A program made the position numbers and the translations under genes. Of a DNA stretch of 64,000 nt, positions 1-8,539 are shown in pieces. The notes beneath the pieces were generated by a model. It was not told the origin of the DNA. It searched no databases and saw only the letters and a program-made list of their open reading frames with translations. How positions within the stretch are numbered: the first letter of the stretch is position 1; every line of letters begins with the position of its first letter. Source of the DNA: JACCTU01 sp963848525 (GTDB lineage Bacteria; Actinomycetota; Thermoleophilia; Gaiellales; Gaiellaceae); NCBI GenBank assembly GCA_963848525.1, contig CAWKDZ010000002.1, positions 620,001 to 684,000 on the forward strand. Reading direction: 5' to 3'.

Positions 1-1
1 G

Positions 2-265
2 CTGTCGGTGCCGGGCACCGTCGTCCAGCCGCCCGGTCTCAAGCAGTACCTCGTCGTCCACGGCCGGGCCCGGATCGTGGAAGGCGGCGCCCCGGAGCTG
101 CTCCAGCGGCTCGCCCGCGTGTACCTCGGCCCCGACGTCCGCTTCCCGCCGATGGACGACCCGCCTCAGGGGTTCGTGCTGCGCACGACCGTCGAGCGCG
201 TCGGCGGCGTCGGACCCTGGGCGTCCTCAACTAGGTCTTCAGCTTCTCGCGCACGAGCTCGTTGA
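2..265 (+). CDS. C-terminal end of a PPOX/F420-type flavin-fold protein (partial)
   Basis: The reading frame is open from the left edge of the window, so the N-terminus is missing. About 87 residues are visible. They contain a VVHGRARIVEGG stretch and end in a TTVERVGGVGPW-like segment. This pattern is typical of the C-terminal half of pyridoxamine 5'-phosphate oxidase-fold proteins of the F420-dependent class, which use a flavin or deazaflavin in redox reactions. The exact substrate cannot be told from this fragment. The frame reads past the last conserved part and overlaps the convergent gatB end by about 35 bases. Confidence 0.6.
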   Translation: MSVPGTVVQPPGLKQYLVVHGRARIVEGGAPELLQRLARVYLGPDVRFPPMDDPPQGFVLRTTVERVGGVGPWASSTRSSASRARAR

Positions 266-1633
266 CCGCGCGGGGGTCGGCCTTGCCCTCCGTCTCCTTC
301 ATCACCTGGCCGACGAAGAAGCCGAGTAGCCCCTCCTTGCCGCCGCGGTAGGCGGCGACCTGGCCCGGGTTCGCCTCGAGGATCTTCTCGACGAGCGGCG
401 CCAGCTCGTCCGCATCGGAGACGGCGACCTCTTCGAGGTACGGCGCCGCTTCGAAGCCCTCGTCGCCGCTGCGCGCGATCGCCTCGGCGAAGACCGGACG
501 CGGTAGGCGCCCGCGCGCCTCGATCAGCTTGCCGAGCTCCTCGCCGTCGACCGCGTCGGGGTCGACGCCCGCGCCCGCGAGCTCGTTCATGACGACGTTC
601 GCGACCGCATGCCGGTCACCCGGCGTGCGCCCGTAGAGCCCGTCGCGACCGCTCGTGACGAGTCCCTCGGCCAGGTCGAAGCCGAGCTCCGACTCGAGCC
701 GGCGCACGCGGGCGCCGGGCAGCTCGCCGAGCTCGCCTCGCAGCCGCTCGACGACCTCGCGGTCGGCTCGATCGGGACGAGGTCCGGCTCGGGGAAGTAG
801 CGGTAGTCCTCCGCCTCCTCCTTCGTCCGCCGCGCGGTCAGCTTGCCGGTGGCGGCGTGGAAGTCGAGCGTCTGCTGGACGACCTTGCCGCCGGACTCCC
901 AGACGCCGATCTGCCGCTCGACCTCCGCCTCGATCCCGCGGGCGATGAAGCCGAACGAGTTCATGTTCTTCAGCTCGGTGCGCGTGCGGTAGCCGGTCTC
1001 GCCCACCTCGCGGACGGAGACGTTCGCGTCGGCGCGCAGCGTGCCCTTCTCCATCTCCGCGTCCGAGATCCCGAGCTCGACGATCGTCTGGCGCAGGAGC
1101 TGGAGGAAGCGCTTCGCCTCGTCCGCCGAGCGCAGGTCGGGCGCGGTGACGATCTCGACGAGCGGCGTGCCGCCGCGGTTGAAGTCGACGTTCGTGTGTG
1201 CGGCGCCGCCGATCCGACCTCCTGCGCCACCGACGTGGACGTTCTTGGCCGCGTCCTCCTCGAGGTGCGCGCGCACGATGCCGACCTCGTGGTCGCCGTC
1301 GGCCTCGGGCAGCGTGAAGACGCCGTTCGAGCAGAACGGGATGTCGTACTGCGAGATCTGGTAGCCCTTCGGCAGGTCGGGATAGAAGTACTGCTTGCGG
1401 TGGAAGAGCGCGCGCTCGGCGATCTCGCAGCCGAGCGCGAGCCCGAGCTTCACCGTCCACTCGATCGCCAGCCGGTTCGGCACCGGCAGCGCGCCGGGGT
1501 GCGCGAGGCAGACCGGACAGGTGTGCGTGTTCGGCCGCTCCGCGTACGCGACCTCGCACGCGCAGAACATCTTCGTGCGCGTCTTCAGGTGGACGTGGAT
1601 CTCGAGCCCGACGACGGGTTCCCACTCAGCCAC
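231..1633 (-). CDS. gatB: Aspartyl/glutamyl-tRNA(Asn/Gln) amidotransferase subunit B, with a one-base frameshift
   Basis: GatB selects misacylated Glu-tRNA(Gln) or Asp-tRNA(Asn) and phosphorylates it before GatA supplies ammonia. The first 290 or so residues (starting MAEWEPVVGLEIHVHLKT, with the two CxC-type zinc-binding pairs in MFCACEV and THTCPVCLAHP) lie in one frame up to EPDLVPIEPT. The rest (REVVERLRGELG onward, including the YqeY-like C-terminal domain) continues in another frame. The span is 1403 bases, one short of 468 codons. A missing base near 758-763, for example ccc read as cc, restores a normal-length protein. GatB is essential where Asn- or Gln-tRNA synthetase is absent, so a sequencing error is likelier than real decay. 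The start overlaps the end of gatA by 8 bases, consistent with a gatCAB operon. Confidence 0.93.
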
Positions 1634-3032
1634 GCAGCCGCTCCGGGACGTAGTCGAACTCGAGCGCGCGCTCGAGCGCGTGCCCGACCGCGAAGAGCGT
1701 GTTCTCGGCGAACTGCGGGCCGATCAGCTGGAGGCCGACCGGGAGCCCTTCCGAGAGGCCGCAGGGGATGTTCAGCCCCGGCAGCCCCGCCATGCACGAC
1801 GGGATCGTCAAGAGGTCGGACGCGTACATCGCGAGCGGGTCCTGCGTCTTCGCGCCGAGCTCGAACGCGACTGTGGGCGACGTCGGCGAGACGAGCACGT
1901 CGAAGCGCTCGAACGCCGCCTCGTGCTCGCGGAGGATCACCGTCCGCACCTTCTGCGCCTGGCCGTAGAACGCCTCGTAGTAGCCGGCCGAGAGCGCGTA
2001 CGCGCCGAGCATGATCCGCCGCTTCGGCTCGTCGCCGAACCCTTCGTCGCGCGTGCGCTCGACCATCGCGTGGTAGTCGCCGTCGCCGGCGCGCAGCGCG
2101 TAGCGCACGCCGTCGTAGCGCGCGAGATTGGACGACGCCTCCGCCGGCGCGATCAGGTAGTAGCAGGGCAGTCCGTAGTCGATCGACTTCGGCAGCTCGC
2201 ACTCCCCCACCTCGGCGCCGAGCTCGCGCGCGAGCTCTATCGCGCGCTCGACGGCCTCGCGGACGCCGGGCTCGATGCCCTCGGCGTTGATCATCTCGCG
2301 CGGCACGCCGACGCGGACGCCTTTCAGGTCCTCCTGTTCCGGGATCGCCACCTCGGGGACGTCGGCGGTGGTCGAGTCGCACGGATCGCGGCCGGCGATG
2401 ATCCGGTAGAGCAGCGCGCAGTCGCGCACCGTCTTCGTGTGCGGGCCGATCTGGTCGAGCGACGACGCGAACGCGACGATGCCGTAGCGCGAGACGGTCC
2501 CGTACGTCGGTCGCAGGCCGACGCCGCCGCAGAGCGACGCCGGCTGCTTGATCGAGCCGCCGGTGTCCGACCCCAGAGCCCACGGCGCCAGTCCGCCCGC
2601 GACGGCCGCCGCCGAGCCGCCGCCCGAGCCGCCCGGTACGCGCGCGGGGTCCCAGGGATTGTGCGACGGCCCGAACGCCGAGTTCTCGGTCGACGAGCCC
2701 ATCGCGAACTCGTCCGTGTTCGTCTTCCCGAGCACCGGGAGGCCCGCGTCCTTGCACCGCTGCGCGACCGTCGAGTCGTAGACGGGGACGTAGCCCTTGA
2801 GGATCTTCGACCCGGCCGTCGTCTCGATCCCCTTCGTCCCGATCACGTCCTTGAGCGCGATCGGCACGCCTTCGCGGTCGGGCTCGTCCACGAGCGAGAG
2901 AAAGCAGTGGAGCTCCCCGTCGCGTTCGTCGATCGCCGCGCGGTAGGCGTCCCAGAGCTCGCGCGCGGAGACCTCTCGCCGCTCGAGCAGCCCCAGCGCG
3001 TCCTCGGCGGTCAGGCGGAGCGTGTCGATCAC
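1626..3032 (-). CDS. gatA: Aspartyl/glutamyl-tRNA amidotransferase subunit A
   Basis: This 468-residue protein is the amidase subunit that releases ammonia from glutamine for GatB. It carries the amidase-signature Ser-cisSer-Lys triad: the lysine in IALKDVIGTKG, the glycine-serine stretch PGGSGGGSAAAVAGG and the nucleophile region SDTGGSIKQPAS. Length and order match the family. The start ATG overlaps the end of gatC by four bases (ATGA type), and its end overlaps gatB, so the three subunits are translationally coupled. Confidence 0.96.
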   Translation of the reverse strand: MIDTLRLTAEDALGLLERREVSARELWDAYRAAIDERDGELHCFLSLVDEPDREGVPIALKDVIGTKGIETTAGSKILKGYVPVYDSTVAQRCKDAGLPVLGKTNTDEFAMGSSTENSAFGPSHNPWDPARVPGGSGGGSAAAVAGGLAPWALGSDTGGSIKQPASLCGGVGLRPTYGTVSRYGIVAFASSLDQIGPHTKTVRDCALLYRIIAGRDPCDSTTADVPEVAIPEQEDLKGVRVGVPREMINAEGIEPGVREAVERAIELARELGAEVGECELPKSIDYGLPCYYLIAPAEASSNLARYDGVRYALRAGDGDYHAMVERTRDEGFGDEPKRRIMLGAYALSAGYYEAFYGQAQKVRTVILREHEAAFERFDVLVSPTSPTVAFELGAKTQDPLAMYASDLLTIPSCMAGLPGLNIPCGLSEGLPVGLQLIGPQFAENTLFAVGHALERALEFDYVPERLRG

Positions 3033-3307
3033 GCGTCTCGCACCTCACCCGTCGGCGGGACGCGGAAGAAGTCGTCCTCGCGCGCGGGCGCGCTTGCGAA
3101 CACGTCCTCGAGCGGGAGCGAGGGCCGCGGCTCGTCGTCGCGCCAGACGTTGACGAGGTCGAGCGGGTGCGAGGTCGGCGGCACGTCGGCGAGGTCGAGC
3201 TCGGACACCTTCGAGACCGCCTCGAGGATCGCCGAGAGCTGCTCGCTGAATCTGTCGACCTCCTCCTCGATCAGGTCGAGGTGCGCCAGCTTCGCGACGT
3301 GGAGCAC
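3029..3307 (-). CDS. gatC: Aspartyl/glutamyl-tRNA amidotransferase subunit C (5' end uncertain)
   Basis: The 92-residue frame contains the GatC core (HVAKLAHLDL near the start, then a helical segment and VWRDDEPRPSL), the small clamp subunit that holds GatA and GatB together. The GTG at 3307 is a poor start because conserved residues RREQV are encoded just upstream in the same frame without a start codon. An ATG at 3330-3328, preceded by GGGAGG about 10 bases upstream, is one base out of frame with them. One missing base between 3307 and 3330 would give MAII-RREQVLHVAKLA, a typical GatC N-terminus. This resembles the gatB defect and suggests a second consensus error. Confidence 0.88.
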   Translation of the reverse strand: MLHVAKLAHLDLIEEEVDRFSEQLSAILEAVSKVSELDLADVPPTSHPLDLVNVWRDDEPRPSLPLEDVFASAPAREDDFFRVPPTGEVRDA

Positions 3308-3346
3308 CTGCTCTCTGCGATGATGGCCATGACTCGAAATCCTCCC

Positions 3347-3379
3347 AGAAAGACCGAAGGCCCCTTCCGGGGCCCTCGG
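3347..3379 (-). terminator. Intrinsic terminator after the cold-shock gene
   Basis: On the minus strand, just past the cold-shock stop codon, there is a stem of GGCCCC/GGGGCC (3359-3364 with 3369-3374) around a four-base loop. It is extended by four more pairs across one mismatch and followed by a T-rich run. It separates the cold-shock gene from gatC. Confidence 0.65.
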
Positions 3380-3402
3380 CGGCTTGCGTGGTCTCGGAAG
3401 CG

Positions 3403-3609
3403 TTACGAAGCGGCGGCGGTCACGTTCGCGGCCTGCGCGCCCTTCGGGCCCTGCACGACCTCGAACTCGACCTTCTGCCCCTCGGTGAGGGACTTGTAGC
3501 CGTCCATCGTGATCGCGGAGAAGTGGACGAAGACGTCCTCGCCACCCTCACGCTCGATGAAGCCGTAACCCTTCTCGTTCGAGAACCACTTGACGGTGCC
3601 CTGAGCCAA
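3403..3609 (-). CDS. Cold-shock protein (CspA family)
   Basis: The 68-residue protein is a single cold-shock domain that binds single-stranded nucleic acid and melts RNA secondary structure. It has the RNP1 motif KGYGFI (residues about 13-18) and the RNP2 motif VFVHF (about 27-31), and the usual start MAQGTVKWF. The length is standard for the family. About 80 bases of leader separate it from folD, and a hairpin terminator follows. It is probably a one-gene transcript. Confidence 0.95.
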   Translation of the reverse strand: MAQGTVKWFSNEKGYGFIEREGGEDVFVHFSAITMDGYKSLTEGQKVEFEVVQGPKGAQAANVTAAAS

Positions 3610-3690
3610 CTACCTTCCTCCTTACAGACAAGCGACGGCCCGGGCACCGAGCCGCCGACCCTTACTAAGCGGGCGAAAGATTAGCACCGC

Positions 3691-4539
3691 TCAGGGGAAC
3701 GGCAAGAGCCCACGGCGGTAGCGCGCGGCCTTGACCGTGCTCGCCAGGAGCATCGCCCGGGTCATCGGGCCGACCCCGCCCGGGACGGGCGTCAGGTAGG
3801 CCGCGACCTCGGCCACGCCGGGGTCGACGTCGCCGACGAGTCCCGCGTCGGTGCGCGTGATTCCGACGTCGATCACGGTCGCGCCGGCCTTGACGAGCTC
3901 ACGCGTGATCAGGTGCGGGACGCCGACCGCGGCGACGAGGATGTCCGCGTCGAGCGTGTGCCGCGCGAGGTCGTCCGTGCGCGAGTGGCAGACCGTGACG
4001 GTCGCGTTCGCCTGGAGCAGGAGGAGCGCGACGGGCTTGCCGACGATCGGGCTACGGCCCACGACGACCGCGCGCGCGCCGACGGTCGCGACGCGGTACT
4101 CGTTCAGGAGCTGCATCACGCCGAGCGGCGTCGCGCCGACGTGCGCGTTGTGGCCGAGGTAGAGCAGACCCGCGTTGCGCGGCGTCAGCCCGTCGACGTC
4201 CTTCTCCGGGCGCACGGCCGCGAGCAGCGCCGACTCGTCGAGGTGGCCGGGCAACGGCGTCTGGACGAGGAAGCCGTCTACCTCGTCGTCCGCGTTCAGC
4301 TCCTCGATCAGCGCACGCACCTCCTCCTGCGTCGTGTCCGCAGGGAGACGCTTGTCGATCGAGCGGATCCCGACCTCGAGCGCGTCGGTGTGCTTGAGGC
4401 GGACGTAGACCTCTGAGGCAGGATCCTCGCCGACGAGGATCGTCGCGAGCCCGAGCGAGCCGAGCTCGGCGACGTCGCGCGTCACGTCCTCCTTCACCCG
4501 CGCCGCGAGAGCCTTCCCGTCCATCAGCGTCGCTGCCAC
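3691..4539 (-). CDS. folD: Bifunctional methylenetetrahydrofolate dehydrogenase/cyclohydrolase
   Basis: FolD interconverts 5,10-methylene-, methenyl- and 10-formyl-tetrahydrofolate using NADP. The protein has the substrate motif SEVYVRLKHTDALEVGI with the catalytic lysine, the PLPGHLDE motif, the dinucleotide-binding GRSPIVGKPVALLL and the C-terminal PGGVGPMTRAMLL. I chose the GTG at 4539 (V-AATLMDGKALA), which gives 282 residues, the usual length. A longer in-frame start at 4563 would run almost into the divergent gene at 4569. Only about 30 bases separate the two divergent starts. Confidence 0.95.
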   Translation of the reverse strand: MAATLMDGKALAARVKEDVTRDVAELGSLGLATILVGEDPASEVYVRLKHTDALEVGIRSIDKRLPADTTQEEVRALIEELNADDEVDGFLVQTPLPGHLDESALLAAVRPEKDVDGLTPRNAGLLYLGHNAHVGATPLGVMQLLNEYRVATVGARAVVVGRSPIVGKPVALLLLQANATVTVCHSRTDDLARHTLDADILVAAVGVPHLITRELVKAGATVIDVGITRTDAGLVGDVDPGVAEVAAYLTPVPGGVGPMTRAMLLASTVKAARYRRGLLPFP

Positions 4540-4568
4540 GAGCGCGCAGGCTACTAAGCTCAACGGCG

Positions 4569-5783
4569 ATGGCTCGCCGCCGCTGGCCGCGGAAGAACGA
4601 CGAGGGCTCGATCCGCGCGCGGCAAGACGCGCTGCGCGAGCTCGTCGGCGACGACGGCGAGGTGTTCTGGGGCGACCTCGAGCCGTGGCAGCGCGCTCAG
4701 GAGTCCCTGACGGGCGTCGCTGTGATCCCGGTCGGCGTAGTCGAGCTGGACGTGGAGCTCGGCGAGTACGAGCTCGACGCGGAGGGGGCGGTGCGCGAGC
4801 TCGGGCGCGAGCTCGAGCAGGTCTACGTCCCGCTCGCCCACACCGAGGGCGGGCTCTCTGCCTCGATGCAGCGCGGCGCGAAAGCGGCCGCCGAGTCGGG
4901 CGGCTTCCGCACCTACGTCCTCCACGACCGCATCACCAGAGCGTCCTGCTTCGTCTGCACGTCGGCGGGGGACGCACTGGCGCTCGCCGACTGGATCGAG
5001 TCCCAGGTCATGGAGCTGCGCGCGTTCCTCGACGGGATCGACGATCCATCCGTCGCCAAGCGCGCGCGGCTCCGCGAGGTGAAGACGCACGTCGTCGGCC
5101 CGATGTGCCACGTGCTCTGGCGCTGGACGACCGGTGACGCCGTCGGCGCGAACATGATGACGCGCAACTCCTACGTCCTGAACATGGCCTTCGTGCGCGA
5201 GCGCGCGCCGGTGGCGATCGAGCGCGTCGTGCTGGAGGCGAACATGGGCGGCGACAAGAAGCCGTCGTTCGAGTACTTCCAGGGCGGCCACGGCAAGACC
5301 GTGCTCGCCGAGGCGACGCTGACCGACGACGCGGTTCGCCGCGTCCTGCGCACCACGATCGACGACCTGCTCGAGCTCGCGTGGGCCGGCACGCACGGCG
5401 CCGTCGCGTCGGGGATGCAGTCGGTCGCGTTCACGCCCGCGTCCGCGATCGCGGCGGTGTTCGCCGCGACCGGGCAGGACCTCGGGATGGTGGGCACGAG
5501 CTCGATGGCGCACGGCACGGGCCGGCGCGTCGAGGGCGGGCTCAACGTCTCGATCCGGCTGCCCGGGCTCGAGGTCGCGACGGTCGGCGGCGGCACGACG
5601 CTCCCGTACGCGCGCTCGTGGCTCGCGCTGATGGGCTGCGCCGGGGGCGGCAAGGTCTACCGCTTCGCGCAGATCGTCGCGGCCGCGACGCTCGCGCTCG
5701 AGATCAGTGCGTCGGCCGCGATGGCGACCGCGGGATCCGAGAATTTCTTCCGAGCGCACCACGAACGAGGGGGAATGCGCTGA
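4569..5783 (+). CDS. Hydroxymethylglutaryl-CoA reductase
   Basis: The 404-residue protein matches the HMG-CoA reductase catalytic fold, which makes mevalonate from HMG-CoA using NAD(P)H. Visible signatures are HTEGGLSASMQRG with the catalytic Glu, GDAVGANM, GGDKKPS with the catalytic Lys, ATGQD with the catalytic Asp, VGGGTTLP, and a C-terminal RAHHERGG that may supply the catalytic His. Most actinobacteria use the MEP pathway, so the gene is notable. It leads a rightward run with a thioesterase and a flavin disulfide reductase. No other mevalonate gene is visible, so an alternative role in HMG-CoA use during leucine breakdown is possible. Confidence 0.85.
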   Translation: MARRRWPRKNDEGSIRARQDALRELVGDDGEVFWGDLEPWQRAQESLTGVAVIPVGVVELDVELGEYELDAEGAVRELGRELEQVYVPLAHTEGGLSASMQRGAKAAAESGGFRTYVLHDRITRASCFVCTSAGDALALADWIESQVMELRAFLDGIDDPSVAKRARLREVKTHVVGPMCHVLWRWTTGDAVGANMMTRNSYVLNMAFVRERAPVAIERVVLEANMGGDKKPSFEYFQGGHGKTVLAEATLTDDAVRRVLRTTIDDLLELAWAGTHGAVASGMQSVAFTPASAIAAVFAATGQDLGMVGTSSMAHGTGRRVEGGLNVSIRLPGLEVATVGGGTTLPYARSWLALMGCAGGGKVYRFAQIVAAATLALEISASAAMATAGSENFFRAHHERGGMR

Positions 5784-6244
5784 GGATCCCGCCGCACCAC
5801 GACCCCGCGTGCTGGGGGTGCGGCGACAACGCGAACGGGATCCACCTCCCGCAGCCGGAGGAGGAGGGCGCGACGGAGTACGAGGCGTCGTTCTCGTTCG
5901 ACGAGCGGCATCAGGGCGGCCCGGGCCTCGTGCACGGCGGGCTCGTCTCGGCGGCGCTCGACGAGGCATGCGGGCTGCTCGCGACGTGGCATCGCTTCCC
6001 GTGCGTGACCGCGCGCATCTTCGTGCGCTACCGGCGGCCGGTGCACATCAACCGCGAGCTCGACGCCCGCGCGTGGGTGACCGGTATGCACACGCGCCGC
6101 ATCCACGTCGACGGCGAGCTCCGCGAGGGCGACGAGATCCTCGCGGAGGCCCGCGCTGCGTTCGTCCACGTTCCGCTCGAGCACTTCCTGCGGACGCCCG
6201 AAGGTCGCGCGGCCGGTGAGGCCTGGCGCCGCCGCCTAGGCTAA
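5780..6244 (+). CDS. PaaI-type hotdog thioesterase, probable CTG start
   Basis: The protein is a single hotdog domain. The motif GLVHGGLVSAALDEACG contains the catalytic Asp region of PaaI/YbgC-type acyl-CoA thioesterases, followed by VRYRRPVHINRELDARAWV. The N-terminal CWGCGDNANGIHL is common in this subfamily. No ATG, GTG or TTG lies upstream in frame close to the domain. CTG at 5780 overlaps the TGA of the preceding gene as CTGA and has GAGGGG seven bases upstream, so I take it as the start (154 residues). Coupling to the HMG-CoA reductase suggests a linked acyl-CoA function, which is inference. Confidence 0.82.
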   Translation: MRIPPHHDPACWGCGDNANGIHLPQPEEEGATEYEASFSFDERHQGGPGLVHGGLVSAALDEACGLLATWHRFPCVTARIFVRYRRPVHINRELDARAWVTGMHTRRIHVDGELREGDEILAEARAAFVHVPLEHFLRTPEGRAAGEAWRRRLG

Positions 6245-6249
6245 CGCGC

Positions 6250-7611
6250 ATGCGCTACGACCTGATCGTCCTCGGCGCCGGGTCCGCCGCGCGCGACGGC
6301 GCCAACAACGCCGCGAGGGAGTTCGGCGCGAAAGTCGCCCTCGTCGAGAGCACGCGTTGGGGCGGGTCGTGCCCGAACGTCGCGTGCAAGCCGACGAAGG
6401 CCTACCTCGTCGCCGCTGAGCTGCACCGCGATCTGCGTGTCACCGGGCCGAAGCTCGGGCTCGACCCGCCCGGCGACGCGAACCTCTCGGCGATTCACGC
6501 CTGGAAGGAGTCGCTGCGGAAGCCTCAGTCGAAGTGGCTCGAGGACCTCGAGTCGAACGGGTTCGACACCGTGAGCGGCGAGGCGACGTTCGTCGACCCG
6601 CAGGCCATTCGCGTGGACGGGCGCGAGCTGACCGGCGAGCGGATCCTGATCGCGACGGGCTCCCGCACGGCCGTGCCGGACATCCCCGGTCTCAAGCAGC
6701 TCGATTGGATCGACCACGTCACCGCCCTCGACCTCGAGGAGCTCCCCGAGTCGCTGCTCGTGCTCGGCGGCGGTCCGGTGGGGCTCGAGTTCGCGCAGAT
6801 CTTCGCGCGCTTCGGCTCACGCGTGACGATCGTGCAAACCGCGCCGAGGCTCTCGCCGCGTTCGGACGCCGACGCGACGGACGCGCTCACCACCGCGCTC
6901 GAGGACGAGGGCGTCAGCGTCCTCACCGGCACGGCCGTCGCGCGCCTAGACGGTCGCACCGCGCACCTCGAGGACGGGCGCACGGTCGACGCGGCCCGCG
7001 TGCTGCTCGCGTCGGGACGCGTGCCGAACGTCGAGGAGCTCGGGCTCGACCGGATCGGCGTCCGCACGCATCGAGGCGGGATCGAGGTCAACGAACGGAT
7101 GCGGACGAGCGTGAGCAGGATCTGGGCCGCCGGCGACGTGACCGGGCTCGGGCAGTTCACACCGGTCGCGCAGTACCAGGCCCGGATCGCAATCGAGGAC
7201 ATGTTCGCGCCGAACGGACGCGCGGCCGACTACGCCAACCTGCCGACCGCGATCTTCACAGACCCCGAGCTCGGCGCCGTCGGGCTGACCGAACACGAGG
7301 CTCGCGAGCGCGGCCTCGAGGTCGAGACCGCGACGCACCCGGTCTCGAACGTGACGCGCTCCCAGTACGTCGCGGAGAAGCACGGCCTGTACAAGCTCGT
7401 CTTCGAGCGCGGGACGCGCCGCGTGCTCGGCGTGCACGTCGTCAGCCGCAACGCGAGCGACATCGTGCAGGGCCTCACGCACGCGCTGCGCTTGGGCGTC
7501 ACCGTCGACGACCTGGCGAGCGCCCACCACGTCTACCCGTCGTGGGGCGAGGGCGTGAAGGCCGCGGCCGAGTCAGCCGCGCCCGAGCGCCCAGTGCCCG
7601 TCGCCGGCTAG
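6250..7611 (+). CDS. Class I pyridine nucleotide-disulfide oxidoreductase (mercuric reductase-like)
   Basis: The 453-residue flavoprotein has an N-terminal FAD motif (LGAGSAARDGA), the redox-active pair in GGSCPNVACKPTK (CxxxxC, residues about 39-44), an NAD(P)-binding GGGPVGLEFA near 172, a second FAD motif WAAGDVTG and the C-terminal interface segment HHVYPSWGEG with its His-Glu couple. It is a class I disulfide reductase. It lacks the extra cysteines of true mercuric reductase and the exact signature of dihydrolipoyl dehydrogenase, so its substrate is unknown. It starts five bases after the thioesterase and is probably in the same operon. Confidence 0.88.
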   Translation: MRYDLIVLGAGSAARDGANNAAREFGAKVALVESTRWGGSCPNVACKPTKAYLVAAELHRDLRVTGPKLGLDPPGDANLSAIHAWKESLRKPQSKWLEDLESNGFDTVSGEATFVDPQAIRVDGRELTGERILIATGSRTAVPDIPGLKQLDWIDHVTALDLEELPESLLVLGGGPVGLEFAQIFARFGSRVTIVQTAPRLSPRSDADATDALTTALEDEGVSVLTGTAVARLDGRTAHLEDGRTVDAARVLLASGRVPNVEELGLDRIGVRTHRGGIEVNERMRTSVSRIWAAGDVTGLGQFTPVAQYQARIAIEDMFAPNGRAADYANLPTAIFTDPELGAVGLTEHEARERGLEVETATHPVSNVTRSQYVAEKHGLYKLVFERGTRRVLGVHVVSRNASDIVQGLTHALRLGVTVDDLASAHHVYPSWGEGVKAAAESAAPERPVPVAG

Positions 7612-7631
7612 CGGTAACAGCGGGCCTTGGC

Positions 7632-8378
7632 CTATCCCTCGGATTGCGGTGGTTCCTCGAGGATTTGCGGTACGCCGCCCGTCAATCGAAGGTTGCGACC
7701 CGGATAGATATCGACGTACCTCGGAGCAGCCTTGAGCAAGGACTGCATCCTGGGCAGGTCATCCGCAAGAGATCGGCGTGGCCCGATCCAACTCCAGTCG
7801 GTAACCCAAGTCCGACCGCTCGGAGCTCTGTAGGCGAGCGCTCCACATAGGGCCATCTCAGTCACGTCCCAAGACACTGCCGTCGTGATCCGTCGTTTCT
7901 CCCCCGGTCGCATCGGCGGTAAGAGGACCTGGATCTGGTGCCCGACTTCTCCCCCGCGACCACCGAGTCCACGGCATCTTGGGAACGGCGGCGGTATTTC
8001 GGAATTCGGGCCCGTTGACTTAGGCGGAACGATGACCAACACACCGCCGAGGGTCGGTTCTTTGCTGGTGTTGGTGATCCTGAAGGTCAACGTGCCGTTG
8101 ACCAGATCCACCTGCCTCCCTCCTATTGGGAGGAGCTTTGGCCGCGAGCTTGCTGTCACCTCTTGGCGTGCTAGATCTAGCTCTTGTGCGGTGGCATCGT
8201 GGGTCGCCTCGGCCTCCCGGTAAGCGACGAGCGCGACGGCCAACGATGCGAACCCCACAATGGCCGCTGAGATTGCTGCGATCGTCGCCCATCTTCCTCG
8301 GTCCCCGGGCACGTTGGACCGATCGGCTCGCTCTGACGGAGGCTCAGCGACCACGGCCGTGACTCTAGGACACGGCAA
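7632..8378 (-). CDS. Hypothetical membrane-anchored protein, atypical base composition
   Basis: I do not recognise this 248-residue protein. One transmembrane segment (about residues 32-52, IAAISAAIVGFASLAVALVA) is followed by a short coiled stretch (EAEATHDATAQELDLARQEV) and an outer domain of about 170 residues containing VNGTLTFRITNTSKEP, which looks like a beta-sandwich. The start is uncertain: TTG at 8378 or a GTG about nine codons in. Codon use is visibly less GC-biased than in the neighbours, a sign of possible recent acquisition. It lies between the disulfide reductase and tRNA-Cys, a common site for inserted genes. Confidence 0.7.
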   Translation of the reverse strand: MPCPRVTAVVAEPPSERADRSNVPGDRGRWATIAAISAAIVGFASLAVALVAYREAEATHDATAQELDLARQEVTASSRPKLLPIGGRQVDLVNGTLTFRITNTSKEPTLGGVLVIVPPKSTGPNSEIPPPFPRCRGLGGRGGEVGHQIQVLLPPMRPGEKRRITTAVSWDVTEMALCGALAYRAPSGRTWVTDWSWIGPRRSLADDLPRMQSLLKAAPRYVDIYPGRNLRLTGGVPQILEEPPQSEG

Positions 8379-8426
8379 AGACGGTCCGGGCCGAGCGGTT
8401 TGAGAACCGCATGGTTGCGCCGGTCA

Positions 8427-8497
8427 AGGCGCCGAGCGGATTCGAACCGCTGTACGAGGCTTTGCAGGCCTCTGCCTAACCACTCGGCCACGGCGCC
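8427..8497 (-). tRNA. tRNA-Cys (GCA)
   Basis: Read on the minus strand, the acceptor stem GGCGCCG pairs with CGGCGCC. The D-arm is GCCGAGTGGTTAGGC. The anticodon stem GAGGC/GCCTC encloses loop CTGCAAA with anticodon GCA, and the T-arm contains GGTTCGAATCC. The 71-base length is normal for tRNA-Cys. CCA is not encoded. Confidence 0.95.
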
Positions 8498-8539
8498 GCG
8501 GCGACTCATGGTAGCCGGGAGCTTCCGTACGTTTTGCTC

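Noticed and set aside
857..3323. Long plus-strand frames opposite gatB and gatA
   Set aside because: They are shadows typical of high-GC DNA. The minus-strand proteins have unambiguous family motifs.
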